Part shown: positions 1 to 10,485 of the stretch, one piece after another
Numbering within the stretch: position 1 is the stretch's first letter
Layout of the letters: each line of letters opens with the position of its first letter
DNA from: Planctomycetota bacterium
GTDB taxonomy: Bacteria > Planctomycetota > PLA2
Direction: 5' to 3'
NCBI GenBank assembly: GCA_021776785.1
Contig: JAJFFF010000044.1
Coordinates: forward strand, 86,578-150,577
Length of the DNA stretch: 64,000 bases
Program-made: the position numbers and the translations under genes
The notes under the pieces: model-generated
What the model saw: only the letters and a program-made list of their open reading frames with translations
Told to the model about the DNA's origin: nothing
Databases searched by the model: none

Positions 1-1462
1 AATCTCGCTCGAAGTGACAATCCACGCAGTGCATCCCGCGCTCTAAGTGGATGTCTTTGAGATGCACGGCGCGCTTGAACTTCTCGGGGTGCGTGGGTGA
101 CACGACGTCGCCGTGTTCGTCGAGCAAGTTCCCGTCGCGATCGCGCTTGTAGACGTTGCGAAACAACCAACCGTGTCCGTGAAAATCGGCAAACTGAACT
201 TTGTTCAGCGTGTCGTTGAGCTCGCTTGTTTTCTTCAAGAACTCGTAGTCGGACCAAAGCCCGCGCGTCGCCGCCTCCTCCGGATTGCGCGCCAAAATCT
301 TGAGGCGCTCCTCCTCGGTCGGGAACTTTTGATCCTTGGGGTAGAGACGCTCGCCCTCGGTTTCGTTGTCCCACCAAATCGTTCCCAAGTATGTGTTCGT
401 AACCGTCGTGCCCGGATGAATGTGACACACGATGCACTGACTCGTCGGGATCGCTTTGGTGAAGCGGTGCGCAATCGGGTGACCCGACTCGTCCTTGGGG
501 ATCGTCGGGTCGGTGCTGGCGGAGAGCCCCTCGTTGCCGTGGCGCGCGTAGCGGCCGCTGTGCACGGGATCGCGGTCGTTGGCATAGATCACGTGGCACG
601 ACGTGCATCCCGACGACCGGTAGTCACCCGGGTGATCGTTGGTGCCAAACATGTAAAGCAGCGGATCGAGCAGGCGCGTCTTTTGTAGGTTGAGCCAAAC
701 GGGATCGGTTCGATTCAGCGTGCCGAGTCCGCGCGGGGAGAGTCCCCGGTCCGGCTTGCCCGGTTCTTGCAACGGATTGGGTAGCCCCGGCAACGCAGGC
801 AGGAAACGCCCGCCGCGTTCGAACACGCGCAACATATTGCCGGGTTGCCCCACTTCAAATCGCGGCAGCGGGTCAAGATAGGGCAACTCGCCGCGCGCAA
901 GGTCCGCCTCGGGTTCGCCCTTCAAGCGAAGCGGCGTTCCGTCCGGCCCGTACGCCTCGCCGAACCGCGCGTCCTTAAACGGAACCACGCCGTTGTTGTA
1001 AAGCGCCGCCCCCCAAAGCATCGAACCGTGCGCCATCATGCTCTTGCGCACGCGACGCACCTCCGACGGATGACACTGGCCACATGTCACGGCGGCGACG
1101 CGCAGATCGCCCGGATTCACAAAACGGATAAACGCCGGGTCCTCGGTGTTGATCTTGGCGTACAGACGCTCCGGGTTCGCGGAACTCGGCCACAACTCCG
1201 GATGGCGCGCCTTCACGTGCGCGTTTTCTTTCTCGTCGGCGGTCGCGTCGCCGCCGTGGCAGTCCGTGCAGCCGATGGCCACGGCCGGAGAATCGTGCAT
1301 CGTCGGCGCGTCGAGCTCGCCGTGACACGAGACGCAACTCCGATTGGTCTCGCGACCCGGTTGGAACGGACGGTCCGCGGGAGCGAACTCGCTGTGCGTG
1401 TGCAAACAACCCTGCGCGGCGGCGAGCGCCAGCAGGAAGAGAGCGACGAACCAAGCTTTCAT
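1..1462 (-). CDS. Multiheme c-type cytochrome (C-terminus cut by window edge)
   Basis: The frame stays open from an ATG at 1462 to the left edge, so the C-terminus is missing. The visible 487 residues begin with a hydrophobic leader ending in AAQGC, which reads as a lipoprotein or export signal. At least six CxxCH haem-binding motifs follow: CVSCH and CTDCH near residues 43 and 64, CGQCH near 119, CTSCH near 286, CIVCH near 343 and CVDCH near 479. This is an exported multihaem electron carrier; the exact family is not recognised. The start ATG overlaps the stop of the beta-barrel gene upstream by one base (TAATG), so the two are translationally coupled. That supports a shared role in periplasmic or outer-membrane electron transfer, which is inference. 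Confidence 0.85.
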   Translation of the reverse strand, partial: MKAWFVALFLLALAAAQGCLHTHSEFAPADRPFQPGRETNRSCVSCHGELDAPTMHDSPAVAIGCTDCHGGDATADEKENAHVKARHPELWPSSANPERLYAKINTEDPAFIRFVNPGDLRVAAVTCGQCHPSEVRRVRKSMMAHGSMLWGAALYNNGVVPFKDARFGEAYGPDGTPLRLKGEPEADLARGELPYLDPLPRFEVGQPGNMLRVFERGGRFLPALPGLPNPLQEPGKPDRGLSPRGLGTLNRTDPVWLNLQKTRLLDPLLYMFGTNDHPGDYRSSGCTSCHVIYANDRDPVHSGRYARHGNEGLSASTDPTIPKDESGHPIAHRFTKAIPTSQCIVCHIHPGTTVTNTYLGTIWWDNETEGERLYPKDQKFPTEEERLKILARNPEEAATRGLWSDYEFLKKTSELNDTLNKVQFADFHGHGWLFRNVYKRDRDGNLLDEHGDVVSPTHPEKFKRAVHLKDIHLERGMHCVDCHFERD

Positions 1463-3351
1463 TAGTAGATCAACGTCAATTGAAAAAACGCGGAGAACAG
1501 AGGATCGCCTGACTCGTAGACATCGCGAAATCCCGCGCCGGGAAAAAACATGGAAAGCCCCCCCGCGACGGTGATGTTGTTGGTGAGCTTGGGGCGCCAG
1601 TTGCCGCTGAGCGTGGCCTCCCAACCGATTTCGGAGTCGATGTCATTTTGGTTGGCGAACGGTTCCAGCACGCCCGTTTCGTGAAAACGAAGATAGGACA
1701 AATTGAACGAAGCGCGCCACTCGGCGGTTAGCTCCGCGTCCAGCCCGGCCGTCACAAACCACAGCCCGGGGTTTACGAAATTCGCTTGGCCCTCGATCTT
1801 GCTGGAGCGAAGCGACGGGTACGCGGACAGGCGCTGCACAAGTCCGACACCGAGCAGCCGCACGCTTTGCCGCACCCAAAACGAGTTCACGCCGCCGGAC
1901 ACGTTGGGGTTGTCGAAAATGCCGTCGAATCCGCGCGCGTTGCCGTCATACGCGTCGTCGTCGCCGGACGCCCACATCAGCGAGAAGCGCGGACGCAACC
2001 AGTCGAAATCAACGGAGGCTTCGACAAAAAACATGTGCGCTGCGATGTCGGTCTCGCGCGCGGCGATTGGATTGCGCGAGTCCTTGCCGAACGCGAAGAA
2101 ATATTCGTGCGTGATGTTGAGACGCCCAAAATGGCCGTCGCCCGCAAAACCCAAGTAGGCCACGTCGACGCGGTGCGGCCGCGCGTCGCCCAGGATCGCT
2201 GGGCGCACCGGCACGCGGTTTTCATCGATGTGCCGGGACGCGTTGTCGCGGTTGTAGTGAAATGAAATCTGGCCCGTGTACCCAAACACCAAGAAGTCCT
2301 GTCGGTACAGGTTAGCGATGAGAACGACTTGGTCGCGCTCGTCGAACGTGTTGAGCTCGCTGTTGGTGTCCTTTTCGAGCTGATAAAAGGCCGCCACGTT
2401 GATTTGTGTGCGGTTGTTGTCGAGATTGACGGTCGCGCGCACGCCCAAATTGTTATCGAAGTACAAAAGCCCGCGGAAGTCGCTGATGAACTGCTGAATC
2501 CCGACGGTCACGGACAAAAAATCGTAGTTCGCGGAGAGGTCGAGCAGGTGTTTTTCGAAAAACAACTCCTGAAAACCGATGTGGCCGTCCTCGCGCGTCG
2601 TGCCTTCACGCACATCGAGATTGACGGCGTTGTTTTCCTCGACGTTGAGGTAGCTGGCGTTAAACACCGGTGTGGCGCGGAAGATAAAGTCAGGCGGCTT
2701 GAACGCCGTGTTGCCCTTAAAGAGCTCAAAACTCAGCACGAGATTTTGATTCACGAAAAACTGGTCGCCGGATCCGAAAAAGTTGGGGCTGTTCGGGTTG
2801 GCGGTGCTGATCGCGGACGGCGTCGGCGTGTCGCGTGCTTCGACGACCGTGTCACTGATGGCGGTCAGCACCAGGAACAGGTGCTGACCGATGAACGGAT
2901 AGTCGCCCTTCAAAACGTTTTGCCGGTACGGGTTGCCGCGCCGCCCGCGCGCGTACGGCGAGTCAGTATTGGTGAGCCGCTCCGTCTCCACGTTGAGCCG
3001 ATCCCATCGAGGCAGCCCGATGCGCCAGCGGTCGGCCCGCGCCTCAAAGTCGTCTTTGTCGTAGCCGTACTCCTCGAGATAGCGGTCCACCGCATCCCGC
3101 GCGGCCGCGTTGTTGGCGCGCGAGCGACCGGCGTGACCCAACGGCCGCGGTGCGTCATCGCCCCGCGCCGGCCCGTCGGGTCGCGGCTCCGGGTCGTCCT
3201 CGGCCAACCCCATGCCGCAAGCATCGGAGCCGGCGCCGTCCCGGAAACGGTCGGCGGAACAACCGCCGCTTGCATCGTCGTCGCCTCCGCGGGACGCCGC
3301 ACCACCGACGCACGCCGGTAAAAACGCCAACCACAAAAGAAGTCCCCGCAC
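1462..3351 (-). CDS. Predicted outer-membrane beta-barrel protein
   Basis: 629 residues from a GTG start; no strong ribosome site is visible. The N-terminus (WLAFLPAC, residues 7-14) is a signal peptide with a possible lipobox. A low-complexity Asp/Arg-rich linker follows to about residue 130. The rest is made of alternating polar/hydrophobic segments rich in Asn, Phe and Tyr, ending in FFQLTLIY, with a terminal aromatic residue as in outer-membrane beta-strands. The family is not recognised. The gene overlaps the downstream multihaem cytochrome by one base, the arrangement of porin-cytochrome conduits, so a sheath or partner role for that cytochrome is plausible but not shown. Confidence 0.75.
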   Translation of the reverse strand: MRGLLLWLAFLPACVGGAASRGGDDDASGGCSADRFRDGAGSDACGMGLAEDDPEPRPDGPARGDDAPRPLGHAGRSRANNAAARDAVDRYLEEYGYDKDDFEARADRWRIGLPRWDRLNVETERLTNTDSPYARGRRGNPYRQNVLKGDYPFIGQHLFLVLTAISDTVVEARDTPTPSAISTANPNSPNFFGSGDQFFVNQNLVLSFELFKGNTAFKPPDFIFRATPVFNASYLNVEENNAVNLDVREGTTREDGHIGFQELFFEKHLLDLSANYDFLSVTVGIQQFISDFRGLLYFDNNLGVRATVNLDNNRTQINVAAFYQLEKDTNSELNTFDERDQVVLIANLYRQDFLVFGYTGQISFHYNRDNASRHIDENRVPVRPAILGDARPHRVDVAYLGFAGDGHFGRLNITHEYFFAFGKDSRNPIAARETDIAAHMFFVEASVDFDWLRPRFSLMWASGDDDAYDGNARGFDGIFDNPNVSGGVNSFWVRQSVRLLGVGLVQRLSAYPSLRSSKIEGQANFVNPGLWFVTAGLDAELTAEWRASFNLSYLRFHETGVLEPFANQNDIDSEIGWEATLSGNWRPKLTNNITVAGGLSMFFPGAGFRDVYESGDPLFSAFFQLTLIY

Positions 3352-3415
3352 CCGCGGATTGTCCGTAGCCGTGCGGACACGATCCGCCGCGAATCGCGTC
3401 CGGCATGCGCCTTAG

Positions 3416-3571
3416 CAGCCCGTTGAAAAGTCACATGGGCTACGAGCGGGCCTCGAATCCGATCTCTGCGTCTCGAATCCTCGCTGTAGCTTTGCTACAC
3501 CTGCGGTCCGCTCCTTGATGTCGACTCCGATTCCTCGCTCTCGCTATTCCAAGCACTTCTTCAACGGGCTG
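3416..3571. repeat. 156 bp inverted-repeat element, copy 1
   Basis: It begins CAGCCCGTTGAAAAGT and ends ACTTCTTCAACGGGCTG, which are imperfect inverted repeats of about 16 bp. A small internal palindrome (GTAGC-TTT-GCTAC) lies at 3486-3498. It contains no gene and looks like a non-autonomous miniature element. It is followed after 5 bp by a second, slightly diverged copy. Confidence 0.75.
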
Positions 3572-3576
3572 CCCAG

Positions 3577-3733
3577 CAGCCCATTGAAAAAGTCACATGG
3601 GCTACGAGCGGGCCTCGAAGCCGATCTCTGTGTCGCGCATCCTCGCTGTAGCTTTGCTACACCTGTGGTCCGCTCCTTGATGTCGACTCCGATTCCTCGC
3701 TCTCGCTACTCCAAGCACTTTTTTAACGGCCTG
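3577..3733. repeat. 157 bp inverted-repeat element, copy 2
   Basis: Tandem copy of the element at 3416-3571, differing at only a few positions and with the same terminal inverted repeats and internal GTAGC/GCTAC hairpin. Its right end (CTTTTTTAACGGCCTG) has drifted. The two copies fill most of the gap between the divergently transcribed beta-barrel and lipoprotein genes, leaving only 15 bp before the GTG at 3749. Confidence 0.75.
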
Positions 3734-3748
3734 TTAGGCTGACGCCAC

Positions 3749-5281
3749 GTGCCTATTGCTCGTCTTGTCATCGGTCCCCTCCTGTTGTTTGTCGTCGCCG
3801 GCTGCGACGGAAGTTCGGCGCTGCTCGACTTCGCGCCGCTCTGCACGACGCCGGTTCCGCTGACGACAAGCGAAATCGAATCGATCATCGCGCAGGCCGC
3901 CGCGCGCGCGCTGGCCGATGCTACGCCGATGCACATCACGGTGATCAACCGCGACGGCTTCGTCGTCGGCGAGTTTCGGATGACCGGCGCGCCGGCAGGA
4001 CGGAGCGCACCCTGCCGCGCGAAAGCGAGGACCGCCTCGTTTCTGAGTTCGCATCAACACTCGTTCAACACGAGGACGGCGCGCTTCATTATTCAGGACA
4101 CGTTTCCGCCCGCACTCCCCAATACGCCGGGGGGCGGACCTCTCTACGGCGTGCAGTTTTCCAACTTAGCTTGTTCCGACATCGTCGGCGAAGACAGCGG
4201 GACCGTTTCGATGACGGCCAACGGCCTGAGCGGCGACTTTGGATCGATGCCGCTTTACAAGGCGGGTTGCTTGGTCGGCGCCGTGGCCGTGGACGGCGCG
4301 GCTGACGACGCACTGGAAGAGCGCGCCGCGTGGGGCGCCTCGGCGGGCTTCCGCCCCGACCCGGCGTTGTTTGGCAGCAACATCTTTATCGACGGCATTC
4401 AGTTGCCCTTTGTCGAGGAGCGACCGCCGGACTTGGTCGCCCCACCGTTCGCGGGACTCGCCGGCGATGTGTTAACCGCACCGGCGGACGCGCCGCCCGA
4501 CCTCGTGTTTCCCACCGAGGTGATCGGCGGCGAGACGGTCGAAGTGCGGGTTCCGATCATCGACAGCCCCTTGGGCGCGCTCACCGCGACCGATGTCCGC
4601 GCGATGTTTGCCGCCGCCGTCGCGCGCGCGGAACGAACGCGCGCCGGCATTCGGCGACCGCTCGGCGTCGCCGCGCGCGTGTTTGTCTGTGTGACCGATC
4701 TCGCGGGCAACGTCTTGGGCTGCGTGCGGACGCCGGAAGCCACGTTGTTTAGCTTCGACGTCGCCATTCAAAAAGCGCGCACGGCCGCGTTTTTCTCCAG
4801 CGACACCGCCGCGTTTACGACGCGCGGTCTCGGTTTCATGGCGCAAGGGCTGTTCCCGCCCGGACAGGCCATCGGACGCATCGGCCCGTTGCTTGGCCTG
4901 CAAGAAGCGATGTCGGGCGCGTGTACCCCTTCCGCGCTGCCGCTCCAAAACGGCATCACGGTATTCCCAGGCGGCGTTCCGCTGTACAAGGCCGGCGTCT
5001 TGGTCGGGGCGATCGGCGTCTCCGGGGACGGTGTCGATCAAGATGACTTCGTCGCGAGCGCCGGCGCCGATCTGTTCCCTCCGCCTGCGGGCGCACGCGG
5101 AGACGAACTCGCGGAAGCGGACGCCGTGACCGCGCTGCGCGCAAGCGTCGCCGCCATTACGGCCGCGGCTATGGATCCCGCGCTCGCCGCGGCGGCGGCA
5201 ACGTCGGACGCACGACTCGCCACGGGCCTGAGCGGAGTTTCTGTGCCTTACGTCAAGTTCCCGCGTCAGCCATTCCGGTAA
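3749..5281 (+). CDS. Lipoprotein with two HbpS/GlcG-like (DUF336) domains
   Basis: 510 residues from a GTG. The leader ends in FVVAGC, a lipobox. Two related domains follow, about residues 35-195 and 265-450. Each opens with L(T)xxEI/DVRxxxxxAxxRA, continues with a strand like ITVINRDG or VFVCVTDLAG, and ends with a PLYKAGxLVGAxxV segment; the second copy has GAIGVSGDGVDQDD, the HbpS/GlcG signature. Members of this family bind haem or cobalamin-type ligands or act as sensor accessories. A tandem fusion on one lipid anchor is unusual. It lies 29 bp upstream of the MoxR operon in the same direction, so it may share the transcript. Ligand binding is inference. Confidence 0.8.
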   Translation: MPIARLVIGPLLLFVVAGCDGSSALLDFAPLCTTPVPLTTSEIESIIAQAAARALADATPMHITVINRDGFVVGEFRMTGAPAGRSAPCRAKARTASFLSSHQHSFNTRTARFIIQDTFPPALPNTPGGGPLYGVQFSNLACSDIVGEDSGTVSMTANGLSGDFGSMPLYKAGCLVGAVAVDGAADDALEERAAWGASAGFRPDPALFGSNIFIDGIQLPFVEERPPDLVAPPFAGLAGDVLTAPADAPPDLVFPTEVIGGETVEVRVPIIDSPLGALTATDVRAMFAAAVARAERTRAGIRRPLGVAARVFVCVTDLAGNVLGCVRTPEATLFSFDVAIQKARTAAFFSSDTAAFTTRGLGFMAQGLFPPGQAIGRIGPLLGLQEAMSGACTPSALPLQNGITVFPGGVPLYKAGVLVGAIGVSGDGVDQDDFVASAGADLFPPPAGARGDELAEADAVTALRASVAAITAAAMDPALAAAAATSDARLATGLSGVSVPYVKFPRQPFR

Positions 5282-5310
5282 GGACGACGCCACCGGAGAT
5301 ACGGGCTACC

Positions 5311-6003
5311 ATGTGGCCGGAAATGCGTTGGTGGTTGGTTGCGGGTTGGATTGTGGGATGCGCGTGCTTGGCCGCGGCCGCCCCTTCGTCCGATGAGATT
5401 CGGGACGCGGCGCGCACGATCATCGAGGCTGACAACTACCAGACCGAGTGGCCCGGCGCGGCTCGCGACGACGAGATCGGCCCGGGACGCAATCGCCGCC
5501 TCGCACGCGACGGAACCACCCGGCGCAGCCGCACGCGCGATCGCACCGCGACGGAACCGGCGGACTGGGGCGGGATCGGACGCGTGCTTTTTTGGATCGT
5601 GGTGACGGGGCTCGTTCTTTTTGTGATCGTCGCCATCGCCCAGGAGGTCGCGCGCCGTCGCGCGCAGCCCAACGTGAAGCGGGCGGGCGGCACCGTACCG
5701 ACACGGAGCGCTCCCACAGACGCGCCGCTCGCGAGCTTTCAGCGGCTTGCACTGGATGGCCGCTTCGACGAGGCGTTGCACGCGATCTATCTGACGGCGG
5801 TCCGCAGCATTGGCGTGACCGATGACTCGTGGACGGGCCGCGAGATCCTGCGCAAGATCAAGCTGTCCGCCGAGTCGCGCGGCGCTCTCTCGGAGCTCAC
5901 GCGCGCGGTCGAAGTGAGCCGCTTCGGCGGCGGCTCCGTCGACGAAGCCACGTATCAAACGGCGCTCGCGTTGCTTCCGAAAGTGAAGCGGAGCGCCGCG
6001 TGA
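5311..6003 (+). CDS. DUF4129 domain protein
   Basis: 230 residues: a signal-like N-terminus (WWLVAGWIVGCACLAAAAP), a charged extracytoplasmic stretch, one membrane segment around residues 93-112 (VLFWIVVTGLVLFVIVAIAQ), then a cytoplasmic C-terminal domain with FQRLALDGRFDEALHAIYL, typical of the C-terminal DUF4129 region. First gene of a six-gene operon (DUF4129, DUF4350, MoxR, DUF58, SpoIIM, RDD). Its TGA overlaps the next GTG (GTGA). The biochemical role of DUF4129 is unknown; the co-occurrence with MoxR and DUF58 is well established. Confidence 0.82.
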   Translation: MWPEMRWWLVAGWIVGCACLAAAAPSSDEIRDAARTIIEADNYQTEWPGAARDDEIGPGRNRRLARDGTTRRSRTRDRTATEPADWGGIGRVLFWIVVTGLVLFVIVAIAQEVARRRAQPNVKRAGGTVPTRSAPTDAPLASFQRLALDGRFDEALHAIYLTAVRSIGVTDDSWTGREILRKIKLSAESRGALSELTRAVEVSRFGGGSVDEATYQTALALLPKVKRSAA

Positions 6004-7197
6004 GACGTTCTCCGTTTTCCGCGCAGGGTTTGTTCTGGGTCATCACGCTGACCGGAATCTCGCTTCTTGTCTATATGCTTTGGGGCGTGTTCGGCGCCGA
6101 ACTGGGCACCGAGCGGTCGTTTCGCGCGAACAGCTATTCGCGCTCCGCCGTGGGCCATCGCGCTCTGTCGCGTGTGCTCCGTGCGGTCGGTGTTTCCACG
6201 CGCGTCTCGCGATACCGCTCGGCGAACCGCGCGGGCAGAGACGGCGTGCTGATCATCGCGGAGCCCCAATGGTCGGGTAGCCGTCTCGGCGAGAACCTCA
6301 ACGAGATGGTGACGCGCGACGGGCCCACGATCGTCGTCTTACCAAAGTGGGAAGTGATCGAGGATCATCAAACCCCCGGCTTCATTGGCCCGCCGGGACT
6401 CCTGCGCGAGCGGGAGGCCGAAGATGTCTTGGAGGAAATCGGGGTGCGCGGCGGGCGTGTGACGCACGTTCCCGAGGATATCCCGCTTCGTTGGGACGCG
6501 GGCGAGCTGGGCGCCGAACCGACGTTGTTTCGCGCGCAGGTTTGCGACGCGCGCAATGTGACGCCGATCGTGAGCAACCAATTCGGATGGGTGCTCGCCA
6601 AACACAACCGCAGAAATCTGTTCATCCTTTCCGATCCCGATGTCATTTCGAACTATGGGATTGCGCGCGGCGACAACTCCGTGTTTGCGATCCGCATGGT
6701 GGATTTTGCGCGGCGTGACGGTGCGGGTGTTGTGATCGACGAAACGCTGCACGGTTTTGTGCGCGAACCCAACGTGTTTCGTGCGCTTTTCGACTTCCCG
6801 GTCGCGTTCGGAACGCTGCAGTTCGGCATTACCGTGCTCGTGTTGTTGTTGGCCGCGTGCGCTCGGTTCGGCGCGCCCTACTTCGCGCGGCGCAACCAGC
6901 GATCCGGCAAAGAGTTCTTGATCAACAACGTAGCGACAATGCTGCGTGAAGCCGGACACAACCGGCACGCCCTCGAGCGTTATCTGGCCGTCGCTGTGCG
7001 ACAGGTCGGGCGCAGCCTTCATCTGCCGGTGGGCCTCGATGAGAACGGGACGCGGACGTGGCTCGATCGCCAAGGCGAACTGCGCGGACTTAGGGTTCGT
7101 TACTCGGAATTACTCGCGGTTACGGAGCGTGACTCCGACGCGACGGCTGCGCTCTACCAGGCGCGACGCATCTACGAATGGAGAGAGGAGATGATTC

Positions 7198-7220
<23 letters not shown>
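6000..7220 (+). CDS. DUF4350 domain membrane protein
   Basis: 406 residues from the GTG at 6000, chosen because it overlaps the previous stop (GTGA) and is followed directly by a membrane segment ([20 protein letters not shown]). An extracytoplasmic domain follows with [10 protein letters not shown] and [19 protein letters not shown], features of DUF4350, a glutamine-amidotransferase-like fold without enzymatic activity. A second membrane segment (about residues 278-298) precedes a cytoplasmic tail. The 3' end overlaps the moxR start by 23 bp, so expression is coupled. Confidence 0.8.
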
Positions 7221-8154
<934 letters not shown>

Positions 8155-8169
8155 CGCCGCGGAAAGACG

Positions 8170-9477
8170 ATGCGACCGACGCTTCGATGCGTCCTTGTGA
8201 GTGCGCTCGGGATTCCCGTGGCGCTGCTTGCGGCCGTGATGGACGAACGGTTGTGGGTTGTGTGGGTCGCGTACGTCGGGGTTTTTGTGGTCGGGTGTTT
8301 GATCGACATCCTGTTCGGCCTGCGGCGCCGCGACGTTGTGACGACTTTGGAAACGCCGGACACGATCTACATCGGCGCGGAATCGGTGATGACGTTCACG
8401 TTGTCGAGCGCGCGCGGGCGCGGCGTATCCGTGACGGCGCTGCCCGAACTCGGGAACGAGCTCGAGCACCTAGACGCCCGAGATGTCGTCCTCGCCCCGC
8501 CCGCCGCTCGACTCACGTTTCCACTCCGGCCGTTGCGGCGCGGGGAGCGCAAGGTCGAAGCCATCTGGATCCGCTGGCGCGGCCCGCTTGGTCTCATGCA
8601 ACGTCAGCGGCGCGACGCCTTTGACCGCACGATCGCCGTCGTCCCCAACACGGCGGCGGTGCGCGACGCCGCGGTGCAGCTCTTTGCGCGGCGGCAGTTC
8701 GAGTCCGGCCTGAAGGTCGAACGCTACGTGGGGGACGGTTCGGAGTTCGAGTCGCTGCGCGACTACGTGCCGGGACTCGACCATCGATCGATGAACTGGA
8801 AGGCGACCGCGCGCCATCGCACGCTGGTGTGCACGCAGTTTCGCGCGGAACGCAACCACCAGGTCGTCCTTGCGCTCGACGCGGGCCATCTGATGTCGGA
8901 GCCGATGGACGGTCTTCCCAAGTTGGATCACGCGATCAACACGAGCCTGCTCATGAGCTACGCGTGTCTTCGGACGGGCGACCAAGTCGGCTGGTACAGC
9001 TTCGACGAAAAACCGCGCGGCTTCCTGCAGCCGGCGGGCGGCGTTTCGAGCTTTCCGCGGCTCAAGCGCTTTAGCGCGGGCATCGAGTACTCGACCGGCG
9101 AAACCAACTACACGCTTGGGATCACGGATCTCTCGACGCGTTTGCGGCGGCGATCCCTCGTTGTGGTCCTCACTGATTTCGTGGACTCAATTTCGGCGGA
9201 GTTGATGGTCGAGAATCTCGGCCGATTGGCGCGCCGCCACTTGGTTGTGTTTGTCGCGTTGCGCGATGCCTCGCTCGACGCGCAGGTGTCCCAGCGTCCC
9301 GATGACATCGATAGCGCCTACCGCTCCGTTGTGGCGGCGGACTTCGTCAAAGAACGCGATCTCGCCCTCCGCCGCCTGCAGCAAACCGGCGTGCTCTGTG
9401 TGGATGCTCCGCCCGCGCGCGTCTCCAACGCGCTCATCAACCGATACCTCGAGATCAAGCGTCGGGAGCTGTTCTAG
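8170..9477 (+). CDS. DUF58 domain protein (MoxR partner)
   Basis: 435 residues. Two N-terminal membrane segments (about 9-25 and 30-48), an extracytoplasmic beta-rich segment, then the DUF58 core YVGDGSEFESLRDYVPGLD followed by NWKATAR near residues 187-217. A von Willebrand-like region with VVLTDFVDS follows. The family consists of membrane-tethered proteins remodelled by MoxR ATPases. It sits 15 bp after moxR and 12 bp before the SpoIIM gene in an operon. Confidence 0.92.
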   Translation: MRPTLRCVLVSALGIPVALLAAVMDERLWVVWVAYVGVFVVGCLIDILFGLRRRDVVTTLETPDTIYIGAESVMTFTLSSARGRGVSVTALPELGNELEHLDARDVVLAPPAARLTFPLRPLRRGERKVEAIWIRWRGPLGLMQRQRRDAFDRTIAVVPNTAAVRDAAVQLFARRQFESGLKVERYVGDGSEFESLRDYVPGLDHRSMNWKATARHRTLVCTQFRAERNHQVVLALDAGHLMSEPMDGLPKLDHAINTSLLMSYACLRTGDQVGWYSFDEKPRGFLQPAGGVSSFPRLKRFSAGIEYSTGETNYTLGITDLSTRLRRRSLVVVLTDFVDSISAELMVENLGRLARRHLVVFVALRDASLDAQVSQRPDDIDSAYRSVVAADFVKERDLALRRLQQTGVLCVDAPPARVSNALINRYLEIKRRELF

Positions 9478-9489
9478 CGCGGTTTTGCC

Positions 9490-10485
9490 ATGGTGTATCA
9501 ACTGCGAAGCTACGAGTTCCGGCGCGAACGCGAAAAATCCTGGCGCGAATTGGAGCGCCTTGTCGCGCAAGTGGAGAAGTCCGGCCAGACCTCTCTCAAT
9601 GCGCAACAGTTGGGCCGGCTTCCGATTCTGTATCGCGCCACGCTCTCTTCGCTGAGCGTCGCGCGTTCGATCTCCCTGGATCGCAACCTCCTCCACTATC
9701 TCGAAGGGTTGGCGGGGCGCGCGTACTTCTGCATCTACGGCGGCAAGCGTGGCTTCGGTTCGGCCTTCGTCGAATTTTTCACGTGGCGCTTCCCGACCGC
9801 CGTTCGTCAACGTTCCAAAGAGATCGCCATGGCGTTTGCGATCTTGATCTTGGGCGTGCTGACGGCGTGGGTCCTGACGGATCGCGACGACGAGTGGTTC
9901 TACATGTTCGTCACGGATCAGTACGCGCAAGGCCGTTCGCCGACTACGGCGACGGCTGAATTACGGAACGGCTTATATGACCGCTCGCATCTCGACGCCG
10001 AGCTCGGGGTCTTCGCTAGTCACCTGTTTTCGCACAACGCGCGCATCGGGCTGTTGGCGTTCGGGCTTGGGTTTCTCGCGGGAATTCCCGTCTACATTCT
10101 TCTGTTTACGAACGGATTGATTCTGGGCGCGTTTGCGTCTCTGTTTGCGTCGCGCGGTCTCGGCTGGGACTTTTGGGGATGGATCTTGCCGCATGGCGTT
10201 ACGGAATTGAGTGCCGTTGCGTTCTCGGGGGGCATGGGCTTGGTCCTCGCGCGCGCACTTGTCTTTCCGGGTGAATCGACGCGACTCGCCAACCTCGCGC
10301 GGCGTGGCCGCGAAGCCGGTGTCGTCATGCTCGGCGCCGTCGCCATGTTCTTCGCCGCCGGGATCATCGAAGGGTTCTTCCGCCAGATGGTCACCTCGAT
10401 CCAGATTCGATACTTCGTTGCGTTCGGCACGTTTGCCATGGGTGTCGCGTACTTCGGCTGGGCGGGGCGGGGGCGGAAGCTGTGA
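9490..10485 (+). CDS. Stage II sporulation protein M-like membrane protein
   Basis: 331 residues. A soluble N-terminal helical region of about 110 residues contains YQLRSYEFRREREKSW, then several membrane segments follow, including an ISLDRNLLHYLEGLAGRAY-adjacent region and a PHGVTELSAVAFSGGMGL motif characteristic of the SpoIIM/DUF95 family. In non-sporulating bacteria these proteins sit beside RDD and MoxR genes and are membrane proteins of unknown function. The stop overlaps the GTG of the RDD gene by 4 bp. Confidence 0.88.
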   Translation: MVYQLRSYEFRREREKSWRELERLVAQVEKSGQTSLNAQQLGRLPILYRATLSSLSVARSISLDRNLLHYLEGLAGRAYFCIYGGKRGFGSAFVEFFTWRFPTAVRQRSKEIAMAFAILILGVLTAWVLTDRDDEWFYMFVTDQYAQGRSPTTATAELRNGLYDRSHLDAELGVFASHLFSHNARIGLLAFGLGFLAGIPVYILLFTNGLILGAFASLFASRGLGWDFWGWILPHGVTELSAVAFSGGMGLVLARALVFPGESTRLANLARRGREAGVVMLGAVAMFFAAGIIEGFFRQMVTSIQIRYFVAFGTFAMGVAYFGWAGRGRKL

